The notes under the pieces are model-generated. The model worked only from the letters and a program-made list of their open reading frames with translations. It was not told the origin of the DNA and did no database searches. The translations under genes were made by a program, and so were the position numbers. Source: JAJTFW01 sp031411335 (GTDB lineage Bacteria; Bacteroidota; Bacteroidia; AKYH767-A; OLB10). Taken from it: 24,929 bases of DNA. The stretch is taken from contig JANOAX010000279.1 in assembly GCA_031411335.1 (NCBI GenBank), positions 1-24,929 of the forward strand, given 5' to 3'. Below are positions 7,493 to 14,804 of the stretch, one piece after another; position 1 is the stretch's first letter; every line of letters starts with the position of its first letter.

Positions 7493-8414
7493 TACTTCAA
7501 CAAAAGGTTTTCGAATTCCTGAAACCAACATATTTATTGACCCCAAAGAGCCTGTTTCTTGTGCCATCATAAGCCATGCACACGGCGATCATGCTGTAGA
7601 AGGTCATGAAACCGTTTATTGCAGTGAAGGTACAGCTGCGTTAATAAAATCGCGTTTTAAATACGCTGCTAAAACGATTAACATCGTTTCGTTTGGTGAG
7701 ACATTTACGATCCAAAATATTCCGTTTAGTTTGCATGGGGCTGGGCATATGCTGGGTTCCTCTCAAATTAAATGGGTGAAAGATGGTGTCACTTATGTTT
7801 ACACAGGTGATTACAAACGTGAAATTGATAAAAGCTGTGAGCCTTTTGAAATCGTAAAATGCGATGTGTTAATCACTGAAGTAACATTCGGAAAAGAAAA
7901 TAAAATTCATCCTCCTGCAGAAGAAAGTGTTGCTGCTTTATCGAAATACAAAGATGTAAATTTAATGTTGGGAGCTTATAATTTAGGGAAATCGCAACGC
8001 CTCACTCGACTCATCAACGACATTCATCCTCATCTGCGCGTGATGGTTCACCCGAAGATGATTGCCTATCATAAAATTTATGAAAGCATGGGTTTTGATT
8101 TAGGAAAATGGGAACCTTACAAACGGGAACAATTTAAAAATGAAAAAGGAATTATTTACTTAGTTCCTCCTCCTGTATTATTAAATTTTCGTCCGGGTAC
8201 GCATTTTTTAAGAGCCTTCGCAACTGGGTGGGATGAGAAACATGCGCGTTTCGACTTTCCTTTTTATGTAAGTGATCATTCTGATTGGCCTTCTCTCATA
8301 AAAACAATTTTAGAAAGCGAAGCCAAAGTAGTGTATACCATTCACGGTATTGGTGAAGATTTAAAAACGGCGCCCGAATTGAAAAATGTACAAGTTTATA
8401 CTTTATCTGAGTGA
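7470..8414 (+). CDS. MBL-fold exonuclease-like protein (beta-CASP/RNA 3'-processing related)
   Basis: A protein of 314 residues. It has the metallo-beta-lactamase motif HAHGDH (residues 36-41), a second metal ligand region GAGHMLGSSQI (His 93) and YTGDYKRE (Asp 114), and further FYVSDHSDW near the C-terminus. This set is typical of the DNA exonuclease/mRNA 3'-end-processing-like family, some members of which sit next to an ATP-dependent DNA ligase. There is no ligase here, so the ligase-associated role is not supported by context. The nuclease function is family knowledge; substrate is unknown. The start is GTG at 7470, inside the coaE 3' end; the reading from there matches the family's short N-terminus (FRIPETNIFIDP). 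The stop overlaps the next start (GTGA), so translation is probably coupled along coaE, this gene and the NAD(P)HX repair gene. Confidence 0.85.
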   Translation: MNITPPLDTSTKGFRIPETNIFIDPKEPVSCAIISHAHGDHAVEGHETVYCSEGTAALIKSRFKYAAKTINIVSFGETFTIQNIPFSLHGAGHMLGSSQIKWVKDGVTYVYTGDYKREIDKSCEPFEIVKCDVLITEVTFGKENKIHPPAEESVAALSKYKDVNLMLGAYNLGKSQRLTRLINDIHPHLRVMVHPKMIAYHKIYESMGFDLGKWEPYKREQFKNEKGIIYLVPPPVLLNFRPGTHFLRAFATGWDEKHARFDFPFYVSDHSDWPSLIKTILESEAKVVYTIHGIGEDLKTAPELKNVQVYTLSE

Positions 8415-9922
8415 TAAAAGTCTTTACTGCGGAACAAATTCGACAAGCTGATGAAGCGACACTTCGTCAAGAAAATATTTCTGAACTTGAATTGATGGAT
8501 CGTGCTGCTGGATGCTGCACAACTTGGATACTTGAAAATATTCCGCCCGGATTTTCATTTGCTATTTTTTGTGGCAAAGGGAACAATGGTGGAGATGGAT
8601 TAGCAATAGCGCGACAACTATTTACCAGAGGCAAAAAAATTGATGTTTACCTTGTAGATGGAACCGGAAATGAATCCGATTGCTTTACTCAAAATTTAAA
8701 AGAATGGAAAACGATTCCCGGAAATTCTACCATCCTCCTTTCTGATTCCAAATCAATTCCCGATTTCACTTCTACAACGATCATTATTGATGCCCTATTT
8801 GGAATTGGTCTTAGTAGAGGAGTTGAATCACCGGTCGCAGAAATTATTCAAGAAATAAATTCTTCACTGTGTAAAATTATTTCTATTGATGTGCCGAGCG
8901 GACTCTTTTGTGATCAAGCAACCGCAGATTTAAAAAATGTTGTGGCAGCACATCACACTTTAACTTTCTCCTATGCTAAACATTCATTTTTCTATCCTGA
9001 GTATGCCCATCTCACTGGAAAAATTGAAATACTAGATATTCATTTAGACAAAGAATTTGAGAATAAAACGTCTGCAATAGCTCAAATTCCGACGGATGTA
9101 AATATCAATTCGATGTTAGGCATACGACCCTCCTTTGGGCATAAAGGAACTTTCGGACATGCCTTACTGTTAGTAGGGAGTACTGGGAAATCTGGCGCTG
9201 CATTACTATCAACACAAAGTTGTTTGCGAAGTGGTGTTGGATTAGTGACCGTGAGGACTCCAAAAGATTGCGTTTTACCGATACAAATCGCCGCTCCTGA
9301 AGCGATGTGTAGTGCCGACGAACATTCACACTTCCTCACTGACATTGTAAAGCCTGAAGGTTATAGTGCCGTTGGAATAGGTTCTGGAATTGGCATGGAC
9401 AATCAAACTGGAAATGTATTAAAGCGATTGATTCAAGATTATAAATCGCCGATGGTGTTGGATGCAGATGCTTTAAATCATTTAGCCGATAATCCTACTT
9501 GGTTGAACTTTCTCCCTACGGGATGTATTCTCACTCCACATCTTGGAGAATTTAATCGCTTGGCAGGTAAAATTGCGGATCCGTTTGAGCGAACCAAGAA
9601 GCAATTGGAGATGGCGAAAAAATACAATTGCTATGTTTTATTAAAAGGGAAATATTCGGCTTTGGCGTGTCCAGATGGGCAACTGTTTTTTAATCCCACG
9701 GGAAATCATGGTATGGCCAAAGGAGGTTCGGGAGATGTGCTTACGGGTTTAATCACTGGATTGTTAGCGCAAGGATTATCTCCTCTCAAAGCTGCTTTGT
9801 GTGGTGCTTATTTGCATGGATTAGCAGGTGATTTCTGCGCACAAAAAACACATCCAAATAGTATGACATCAGGCGACATTATTTCTTATTTTGCAGATGC
9901 TTTTAAAGCAGTGAAAAGATAA
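8411..9922 (+). CDS. nnr: Bifunctional NAD(P)HX epimerase / ADP-dependent NAD(P)HX dehydratase
   Basis: A protein of 503 residues, the full length of the fused repair enzyme. The N-terminal part (about 1-215) is the epimerase (YjeF_N): TAEQIRQADEATL, then CGKGNNGGDGLAIAR (54-68), DALFGIGLSRG and ISIDVPSGL. The C-terminal part (about 230-503) is the ribokinase-like dehydratase: HKGTFGHALLLVGS, LDADALNHL, LTPHLGEFNRL and AKGGSGDVLTG, with the GGSGD motif at 438-442. Together they restore damaged, hydrated NADH and NADPH; the dehydratase is ADP-dependent in bacteria. The start is GTG at 8411, sharing GTGA with the stop of the exonuclease-like gene. No terminator hairpin is obvious directly after the stop. 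Confidence 0.94.
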   Translation: MIKVFTAEQIRQADEATLRQENISELELMDRAAGCCTTWILENIPPGFSFAIFCGKGNNGGDGLAIARQLFTRGKKIDVYLVDGTGNESDCFTQNLKEWKTIPGNSTILLSDSKSIPDFTSTTIIIDALFGIGLSRGVESPVAEIIQEINSSLCKIISIDVPSGLFCDQATADLKNVVAAHHTLTFSYAKHSFFYPEYAHLTGKIEILDIHLDKEFENKTSAIAQIPTDVNINSMLGIRPSFGHKGTFGHALLLVGSTGKSGAALLSTQSCLRSGVGLVTVRTPKDCVLPIQIAAPEAMCSADEHSHFLTDIVKPEGYSAVGIGSGIGMDNQTGNVLKRLIQDYKSPMVLDADALNHLADNPTWLNFLPTGCILTPHLGEFNRLAGKIADPFERTKKQLEMAKKYNCYVLLKGKYSALACPDGQLFFNPTGNHGMAKGGSGDVLTGLITGLLAQGLSPLKAALCGAYLHGLAGDFCAQKTHPNSMTSGDIISYFADAFKAVKR

Positions 9923-10182
9923 ACGGTTTTATTATTAAAAACTCTGAAATTTTTACAATCATTTAATGTGATTCGCAAAATTTCAAACGCAAAAATTGCT
10001 CGCAAAGGCGCAAAGTCGCAAAGTGTGAAAGAATAATATGTACATTTAAATTATTCTATAGTGCACTCTAGTGCCCTTCTTTTTCTCTAGTGTTTAAAAA
10101 ATGAATCTTTATACTCCTAAATGTATTAAAATAACATGAATTAATCTTTTACAAGATAATTATAATAATCTCTCGAAGGAAA
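9923..10182. other. 260-base convergent spacer with CGCAAAG array
   Basis: No gene. It lies between two converging genes. It holds the CGCAAAGN array at 10001-10023, a 7-base-pair AT hairpin (GAATAAT 10031-10037 with ATTATTC 10050-10056) and three loose TCTA(TA)GTG copies at about 10055-10093. None of the hairpins is followed by a clean T-tract on the expected side, so I do not call a terminator. Confidence 0.55.
10001..10023. repeat. CGCAAAGN array, three copies with 8-base period
   Basis: CGCAAAG occurs at 10001-10007, 10009-10015 and 10017-10023, with two looser relatives upstream (CGCAAAA near 9974 and 9989). Similar CGCAAAG-type filler is, to my recollection, common between genes in environmental Bacteroidota. 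No function is evident. Confidence 0.75.
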
Positions 10183-10986
10183 TTAATTTTTTCCTAACTC
10201 CACAGCGCGATCAAGTGCTTTTTGAAGTCCATCTCCAATCAAATTACTTACTTCATTTTGAGAAAAAGAAGCAATGGCAGCTTCTGTGGTTCCGCCTTTA
10301 GATGCAACGCGTTGAATCCATTCATCACAACTCAATTCCGACTGTTGATACAGTGAAATAGCGCCAGAAAAAGTTTGCATCACCAATAATTCGGCTTCTG
10401 ATTTTGGAAAACCCATCTGCATCGCCGCCTTCACCATCGCATCCATAAAATAATAAATGTAAGCAGGACCTGAACCTGAAACTGCAGTAACAGCATCAAT
10501 CATTTCTTCCTTTTCTACATACAAGGTTTTTCCAGTGGTAGATAAAAGATTTTGCACCATCGCTTGTTCATGTCGACTAACGGCATCCGTAGCCGTAAAT
10601 GCGGTCATCCCCTGCCCTATTTGTGCAGGAAGGTTTGGCATAGCACGAATTACTTTCGAAATATTTAATCCTTGACAGACCGTACTCATTTTAACACCCG
10701 CCATAATACTCAAAAATATTTGATTGGGTCGAACATCCTTTACGATGCTTTCCATCAATTGCGGAAAATCTTGTGGCTTTACAGCTAAGATAATCAAATC
10801 AGCATTTGAAATGCAGTAGGAAGAATCACTATAGATTTCTCCTATATTCAAACTTTTTAGATCGTCTGTTTTACTCAACGTTTTTTCCAAAATCATCAAC
10901 TGACTACGGGTTACTACGTGAGAATTTATAAAAGCTTTGGCATAGGTCAAACCCATATTTCCGCCGCCTACAATTAAAATTTTCAT
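10183..10986 (-). CDS. proC: Pyrroline-5-carboxylate reductase
   Basis: A protein of 267 residues, standard length. It makes L-proline by NAD(P)H-dependent reduction of 1-pyrroline-5-carboxylate in the cytoplasm. The N-terminal nucleotide-binding motif is VGGGNMG (6-12), and ILAVKPQDFP lies at the end of the Rossmann half. The C-terminal helical dimer domain shows the family signature SGSGPAYIYYFMDAM and later SKGGTTEAAI. The start ATG is 42 bases downstream of the YciO-type gene's stop on the same strand, so the two are probably co-transcribed, although no metabolic link between them is evident. Confidence 0.95.
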   Translation of the reverse strand: MKILIVGGGNMGLTYAKAFINSHVVTRSQLMILEKTLSKTDDLKSLNIGEIYSDSSYCISNADLIILAVKPQDFPQLMESIVKDVRPNQIFLSIMAGVKMSTVCQGLNISKVIRAMPNLPAQIGQGMTAFTATDAVSRHEQAMVQNLLSTTGKTLYVEKEEMIDAVTAVSGSGPAYIYYFMDAMVKAAMQMGFPKSEAELLVMQTFSGAISLYQQSELSCDEWIQRVASKGGTTEAAIASFSQNEVSNLIGDGLQKALDRAVELGKN

Positions 10987-11028
10987 GGTTTTGTTTTACG
11001 ATTTTTAAATAAAAAAGTTCAATACACT

Positions 11029-11646
11029 TTATAAAATATCGCTACTTCCTGCTCCTTCCCGCAACAACACTGCTTCGCCGCTGGTACAATCAATGATCGT
11101 ACTCGCCACAATATGTCCGAAATCACCATCTACCACTAAATCAACTACCGATTCCCACTGCTCTGCAATTAACTCTGGATCGCTAGGATACTCTACAATT
11201 TCATCTAAATCATGCAATGAAGTGGATACAAGTGGCCTTCCTAATGCTTCAATAAGTTCCTGTATAATGGGATGATCAGGAATGCGCAAACCGATGGTCT
11301 TCTTCTTAGAGCGAAACAAGGAAGGAACTTCATTACTTGCTTCCAACAAAAAGGTATACGGTCCGGGCAAAGCTTTATTAAGCAATTTGTAAATAGACCG
11401 ATCAAAAGGCTTTGTATAATTGCTAATATTGCTCAAATCTTTACACAAAAGTGAAAAATTCGCTTTTTCTGGCTTTATCCCTTTAATCCTACAAATCTTT
11501 TCAAAGCCCTTGTATTGGGAAAGATCACAAACAAAGGCGTAAATAGTATCGGTGGGCACAATGGCCACTCCTCCTTTTGCAAGGACCGCAACTACTTCCG
11601 CAATTTTGCGAGGCTCAGGATTTTTTGGATGAATTTTCAGAATCAT
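11029..11646 (-). CDS. YciO-type protein of the Sua5/YciO/YrdC family
   Basis: A protein of 205 residues. The family fold is shown by KGGVAIVPTDTIYAF (24-38), ICRIKGIKPEKANFSLLCKD (51-70) and KTIGLRIPDHPI. Three details match YciO and not TsaC/Sua5: the phrase NFSLLCKDLSNIS, like E. coli YciO NFTLMCRDLSELS; PGPYTFLLEASNEVP; and PLVSTSLHDLDE at 138-149, where TsaC has an STSAN-type stretch. TsaC/Sua5 makes threonylcarbamoyl-AMP for tRNA t6A; the role of YciO is less settled. Automatic annotation as threonylcarbamoyl-AMP synthase would therefore be over-specific, and a true TsaC is expected elsewhere in the genome. It has a strong TATCTTTG box at 11675-11682 and is divergent from the gene at 11688. 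Confidence 0.88.
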   Translation of the reverse strand: MILKIHPKNPEPRKIAEVVAVLAKGGVAIVPTDTIYAFVCDLSQYKGFEKICRIKGIKPEKANFSLLCKDLSNISNYTKPFDRSIYKLLNKALPGPYTFLLEASNEVPSLFRSKKKTIGLRIPDHPIIQELIEALGRPLVSTSLHDLDEIVEYPSDPELIAEQWESVVDLVVDGDFGHIVASTIIDCTSGEAVLLREGAGSSDIL

Positions 11647-11658
11647 TTATCAAAATTA

Positions 11659-11666
11659 TACATTTG
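11659..11666 (+). promoter_or_regulatory. -7 box (TACATTTG) for the gene at 11688
   Basis: An exact match to TAnnTTTG on the plus strand, 21 bases before the ATG at 11688. The -33 position would fall within the first codons of the divergent YciO-type gene and shows only a weak TTTTC. It lies 8 bases from the opposite-strand box at 11675-11682, so the two promoters interleave. Confidence 0.55.
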
Positions 11667-11674
11667 CAATCAAG

Positions 11675-11682
11675 CAAAGATA
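11675..11682 (-). promoter_or_regulatory. -7 box (TATCTTTG) for the YciO-type/proC unit
   Basis: On the minus strand the sequence reads TATCTTTG, the most typical form of the Bacteroidota -7 box, 28 bases before the start codon at 11646. The expected -33 element would lie inside the opposite gene's first codons; no clear TTG is seen there. Confidence 0.6.
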
Positions 11683-11687
11683 AACGT

Positions 11688-12221
11688 ATGAACGAAGAAT
11701 TAGGAATTGGATCGAGGGTAAAACATCCCGAATTTGGAATTGGAGTAGTCATCAACGTGAAACCCAAGACCTACACTGTGGTATTCAATGAAAAAGGAAG
11801 ACTAGAAATCTCTAAAAGTTTTAATGCCTTAGAAATAATTGATGCTGTAGAAGCAGATACGGATCTCATTTCCTTCTCCGAAGTAGAACGCGTATTCACC
11901 AACATCATTAAAAAACATAGCGATTTACAAGAGACCGTTCCATTAGGAAACAAATGGCTAGGTGGAAAATTAATTTTAGTACCAGGCCAAGCGGGACTGC
12001 AACCCAAAGAAGTTCCCATTGACGCATTCTTCAATAAAATCATCATGCTTCGTGACCGATTGAGAGTGATGGAACAACGCATCAATGCCAGTGAGAATTT
12101 AATCGAAGAAGAAAAAATAAATCTTCAACAATACCTCACTAGAATTTATGGAAGTTTAACTACTTTCAATGTCTTATTCAAAGAAGAAAAAGATCATTTT
12201 GTAGGTGAACGCGGGAAGTGA
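11688..12221 (+). CDS. Tudor/SH3-like plus coiled-coil protein, uncharacterised
   Basis: A protein of 177 residues. Its N-terminus, GIGSRVKHPEFGIGVVINV (6-24) followed by YTVVFNEKGRLEI, resembles the small Tudor/SH3-like domain at the C-terminus of UvrD/PcrA helicases (pattern G-x-V-x-H-x-x-F-G-x-G-V), which binds RNA polymerase in PcrA. The C-terminal half (about 125-175) is a charged helix, probably coiled coil (MLRDRLRVMEQRINASENLIEEEKINL has heptad-like spacing). There is no helicase domain and no signal peptide, so it is probably cytoplasmic. Function is unknown; a nucleic-acid- or polymerase-associated role is only suggested. I use the ATG at 11688 because it follows the -7 box and opens directly with the conserved domain; a longer frame from 11577 would run across the divergent gene. 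The stop codon's last base begins a 14-base tandem repeat. Confidence 0.78.
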   Translation: MNEELGIGSRVKHPEFGIGVVINVKPKTYTVVFNEKGRLEISKSFNALEIIDAVEADTDLISFSEVERVFTNIIKKHSDLQETVPLGNKWLGGKLILVPGQAGLQPKEVPIDAFFNKIIMLRDRLRVMEQRINASENLIEEEKINLQQYLTRIYGSLTTFNVLFKEEKDHFVGERGK

Positions 12222-12248
12222 GTGCGGAGAGCGGAGTGCGGAGAGCGC
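12221..12248. repeat. 14-base tandem repeat, two copies
   Basis: AGTGCGGAGAGCGG (12221-12234) is followed at once by AGTGCGGAGAGCGC (12235-12248), 13 of 14 identical. It is markedly richer in G and C than the neighbouring genes and begins at the last base of the preceding stop codon. Confidence 0.8.
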
Positions 12249-12251
12249 ATG

Positions 12252-12322
12252 CCCTGAAGTCGCAACGGAACGCTCTAGTTCAAACAAAGCGAAATACTTC
12301 AGTGAAGTGAAGTACTTCAGGG
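12252..12322. repeat. Inverted repeat with palindromic inner motif
   Basis: CCCTGAAGT (12252-12260) is the exact reverse complement of ACTTCAGGG (12314-12322), a 9-base-pair stem around about 53 bases. Inside the right arm region lies the palindrome GAAGTACTTC (12309-12318), also found twice at 5836-5868, and ACTTCAGTGAAGT (5-base-pair stem, 3-base loop). No T-tract follows. It separates the Tudor-like gene from the membrane-protein gene. Confidence 0.65.
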
Positions 12323-12362
12323 GAGTGCCCAAAGCGGAGAAGCAAGAAATAAAAAAAGAAAT

Positions 12363-13151
12363 ATGGAAGTACATCATCACACTCATGCTAACCACGGAAA
12401 AAAAAGCTGGAAGACTTATTTCTGGGAATTTATAATGTTGTTTCTTGCCGTATTTTGTGGTTTCTTGGCAGAGTACCAGTTGGAACATAAAATTGAAAGA
12501 GATAGAGCCGGAGAGTTATCAAAAAGCTTTTATCATGAACTATTAAATGATTCTATAACGGCTGCATTAAAAGTACAGAATAGAAAAAAGCAAGAAAAGG
12601 CTCTAAAATATATGATAGCCTTTTTTCAAGATAGCAGTTTGACTCATGTTCCAAAAGAATTCGCAATTAATTTCGAGTACGGAATTAGCTTCCGAACGCC
12701 TTACCAATTTGAACCACGAACAGTCATGTTGGATCAGTTAAAAAATTCGGGATCGTTACGCTATTTTAAAAACGAAGAGTTGCAAAGATTGATTGGTGAT
12801 GTTACGGTTGCGATTAGAAACATCTACGACAGGCAGGAATTGGAAAGTAATTTTAGGTTACAATACATTAATCCTATCGTCATTCAACATTATGATTACA
12901 ATTTTGATAGTAAGATGAAAAAAGGGGATAAGACTATTTTCGAAGGCATACAGGAATTCGAAAAAAACAGCGACACCACCGTTTTTCATTTAAGGTCTCT
13001 TGAAACATTAGACAAAAATAGTATTGTGTCATCTTTATTGTTTTATACTGGAAACGTAGTAAGTTCCACTCGTCAAGTCCACTTCCAAAGATACATCGAC
13101 ATCAATGCTGAATTGCTGAGAATATTGCGTAAAGAGTATCATATAAATTAG
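12363..13151 (+). CDS. Single-pass membrane protein with His-rich N-terminus, uncharacterised
   Basis: A protein of 262 residues. The first 11 residues, MEVHHHTHANH, contain five histidines; then GKKSWKTYFWEF leads into one membrane helix at about 20-38 (YFWEFIMLFLAVFCGFLAE). After it come the charged EHKIERDRAGELSKSFYHEL and a largely helical domain to the end. I recognise this as a common Bacteroidota layout (His-rich tail, one helix, then a helical domain with a RAGELSKSF-type start) with no known function. By the positive-inside rule (KK, K before the helix) the His-rich tail is probably cytoplasmic and the large domain periplasmic. The His cluster could bind metal, which is speculation. 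It is followed 13 bases later by the T9SS protein gene, so the two may be co-transcribed. Confidence 0.75.
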   Translation: MEVHHHTHANHGKKSWKTYFWEFIMLFLAVFCGFLAEYQLEHKIERDRAGELSKSFYHELLNDSITAALKVQNRKKQEKALKYMIAFFQDSSLTHVPKEFAINFEYGISFRTPYQFEPRTVMLDQLKNSGSLRYFKNEELQRLIGDVTVAIRNIYDRQELESNFRLQYINPIVIQHYDYNFDSKMKKGDKTIFEGIQEFEKNSDTTVFHLRSLETLDKNSIVSSLLFYTGNVVSSTRQVHFQRYIDINAELLRILRKEYHIN

Positions 13152-13164
13152 GGAAAAATCGATT

Positions 13165-14736
13165 ATGTTGAATTTCCACCAATTCAGGTCTTTCTTTAAG
13201 AATCAATGTTACCAAACCATTGCAAGGAAACGTATTAAATCCATTTGCTTCTTATTATTTACTTTGCTATTTGGTCCTTGTGTTTATTCACAAGGACTTA
13301 GCAATTATTGGATAACTGGTTATGGTCTACAAGTACAACCTCCTGCAGGTAATTCGAATTTAGATTTTGCTCTAGGAAGTCCAAATATTTATTTTCAACA
13401 GCGAAACCTAAATTTTAGGAGAACTTCAATTTCAATAACAGATTTTTCTGGAAATTTAATTTTTTATAGTAATGGATTTACTATTTGTAATGCAATGAGT
13501 GATACCATGATAAATGGTAAAGGATTTGATTCGTCTTATATTTTTACTAATTACTATTTTGGTCAACCAGCAGCTCAAACTATGTTGGTAATTCCTCAGC
13601 CAGCGAATGAAACTCGTTTTTATAATATCTTTCATGTTACGATAGATACAACATGGAATAATGGAGTTTTTGTTTTCGAAAATGCATTAAAACTAAGGCA
13701 TACTATCATAGATATGACATTAGACAGTGGTCGTGGAGCTGTTATTCAGCGTGAATTACCACTTATGTACGACACCCTTTCTGCTGGACAGGTACAAGGA
13801 GTTAAACACGCCAATGGCCGCGATTGGTGGGTACTAATTCCACGGTATGCAGGTGGTGTCTTTTATTCATTTTTAGTAACACCCGATACCATTATCGGCC
13901 CCATGGATCAACTGTTAGGTCCAAATTTAATAGGTGCTTCTATTCGCCAAGTAATATTTAGTCCAGATGGAAATAAATATGCCTTTGTCGACCATCGCAA
14001 TCATTTATTAATTTACGATTTTGATAGATGTACTGGTGTAATGAGTAATGCTATTCAAATTCCAGTTTTAGATAGTATGATTGCACGAGGTGTTGCCTTT
14101 AGTCCAAATAGTCGGTATTTATACATGAGTAGTACTATCTTTTTGTATCAATTTGATACCTGGGCAACAAATATTGCAACATCTCAAATTACGGTTGCTG
14201 AGTGGGATACTTTCTACAGCCCACAACCACCTCTTGCTACCACTTTTTATTTGCCCATGCTGGCAAATGATGGTAAAATTTATATTAATTCAAGCAATAG
14301 TGTTGACAGAATGCATATCATTAATTTTCCTGACAGCGGAGGTCTGGCCTGTGATGTTTGTCAACACTGTTTAATCCTTCCAACTTTAAATGCCTTTACG
14401 ATGCCCAATTATCCTAATTATTTTTTAGGTGCTGAAACAGGAAGTATATGTGATACACTGACTTCAGTAAATGAAAATAATTATTTAACTATTTCATTAA
14501 CCATAAAACCAAATCCTGCTCAAGATTATTTTTGGATGGATTATAATCTACCTTCTAACCAACATGCAATTTTAAATATCTATAATATTTTAGGAGAAAA
14601 AATATTTCATCGAACCTTATACTCCTATTTTAATACCGTTAAAGTTGAATGTGTATCGTTGCCCTCCGGAATGTACATTGCAACTGTAATACAAAACAAC
14701 AAACTTGTTGGATCAACAAAGTTTATTAAAGAGTGA
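13165..14736 (+). CDS. Secreted propeller-like protein with T9SS type A sorting domain
   Basis: A protein of 523 residues. A signal peptide (hydrophobic core IKSICFLLFTLLFGPCVYSQG, about residues 24-43) follows an unusually long basic n-region of about 23 residues; a later start is not obvious. The middle (about 50-420) has repeated beta-blade-like phrases such as VIFSPDGNKYAFVDHRNHLLIYDFD and AFSPNSRYLYMSSTIFLYQFD, like WD40/YVTN-type beta-propellers. The last ~75 residues are a type A T9SS sorting domain: IKPNPAQDYFWMDYN, ILNIYNILGEKI, LPSGMYIATVIQNNKLVGSTKFIKE. It should be exported by Sec, crossed through the outer membrane by T9SS and released or attached to the surface with the tail removed. 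Its ligand or task is unknown. It is convergent with the UbiA gene. Confidence 0.85.
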   Translation: MLNFHQFRSFFKNQCYQTIARKRIKSICFLLFTLLFGPCVYSQGLSNYWITGYGLQVQPPAGNSNLDFALGSPNIYFQQRNLNFRRTSISITDFSGNLIFYSNGFTICNAMSDTMINGKGFDSSYIFTNYYFGQPAAQTMLVIPQPANETRFYNIFHVTIDTTWNNGVFVFENALKLRHTIIDMTLDSGRGAVIQRELPLMYDTLSAGQVQGVKHANGRDWWVLIPRYAGGVFYSFLVTPDTIIGPMDQLLGPNLIGASIRQVIFSPDGNKYAFVDHRNHLLIYDFDRCTGVMSNAIQIPVLDSMIARGVAFSPNSRYLYMSSTIFLYQFDTWATNIATSQITVAEWDTFYSPQPPLATTFYLPMLANDGKIYINSSNSVDRMHIINFPDSGGLACDVCQHCLILPTLNAFTMPNYPNYFLGAETGSICDTLTSVNENNYLTISLTIKPNPAQDYFWMDYNLPSNQHAILNIYNILGEKIFHRTLYSYFNTVKVECVSLPSGMYIATVIQNNKLVGSTKFIKE

Positions 14737-14776
14737 TTTTTAAATTAGTTACGTTCAACTCTCGCAAATACACAGC

Positions 14777-14804
14777 AGCTAGAAGCTAGTAGCTAGAAGC
14801 CACA
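14777..14804. repeat. 14-base tandem repeat overlapping the UbiA gene end
   Basis: AGCTAGAAGCTAGT (14777-14790) is followed by AGCTAGAAGC and a diverging tail (14791-14804). On the minus strand it encodes the last residues ASSY and supplies the TAG stop (14788-14786) of the prenyltransferase. Confidence 0.75.

Noticed and set aside
7470..8414. Ligase-associated DNA exonuclease as a specific name
   Set aside because: The motifs fit the wider family but no ATP-dependent ligase or helicase partner is adjacent.
12205..12435. Plus-strand 76-codon frame across the repeat block
   Set aside because: It is composed of repeat sequence and overlaps the start of the better supported membrane-protein gene in another frame.
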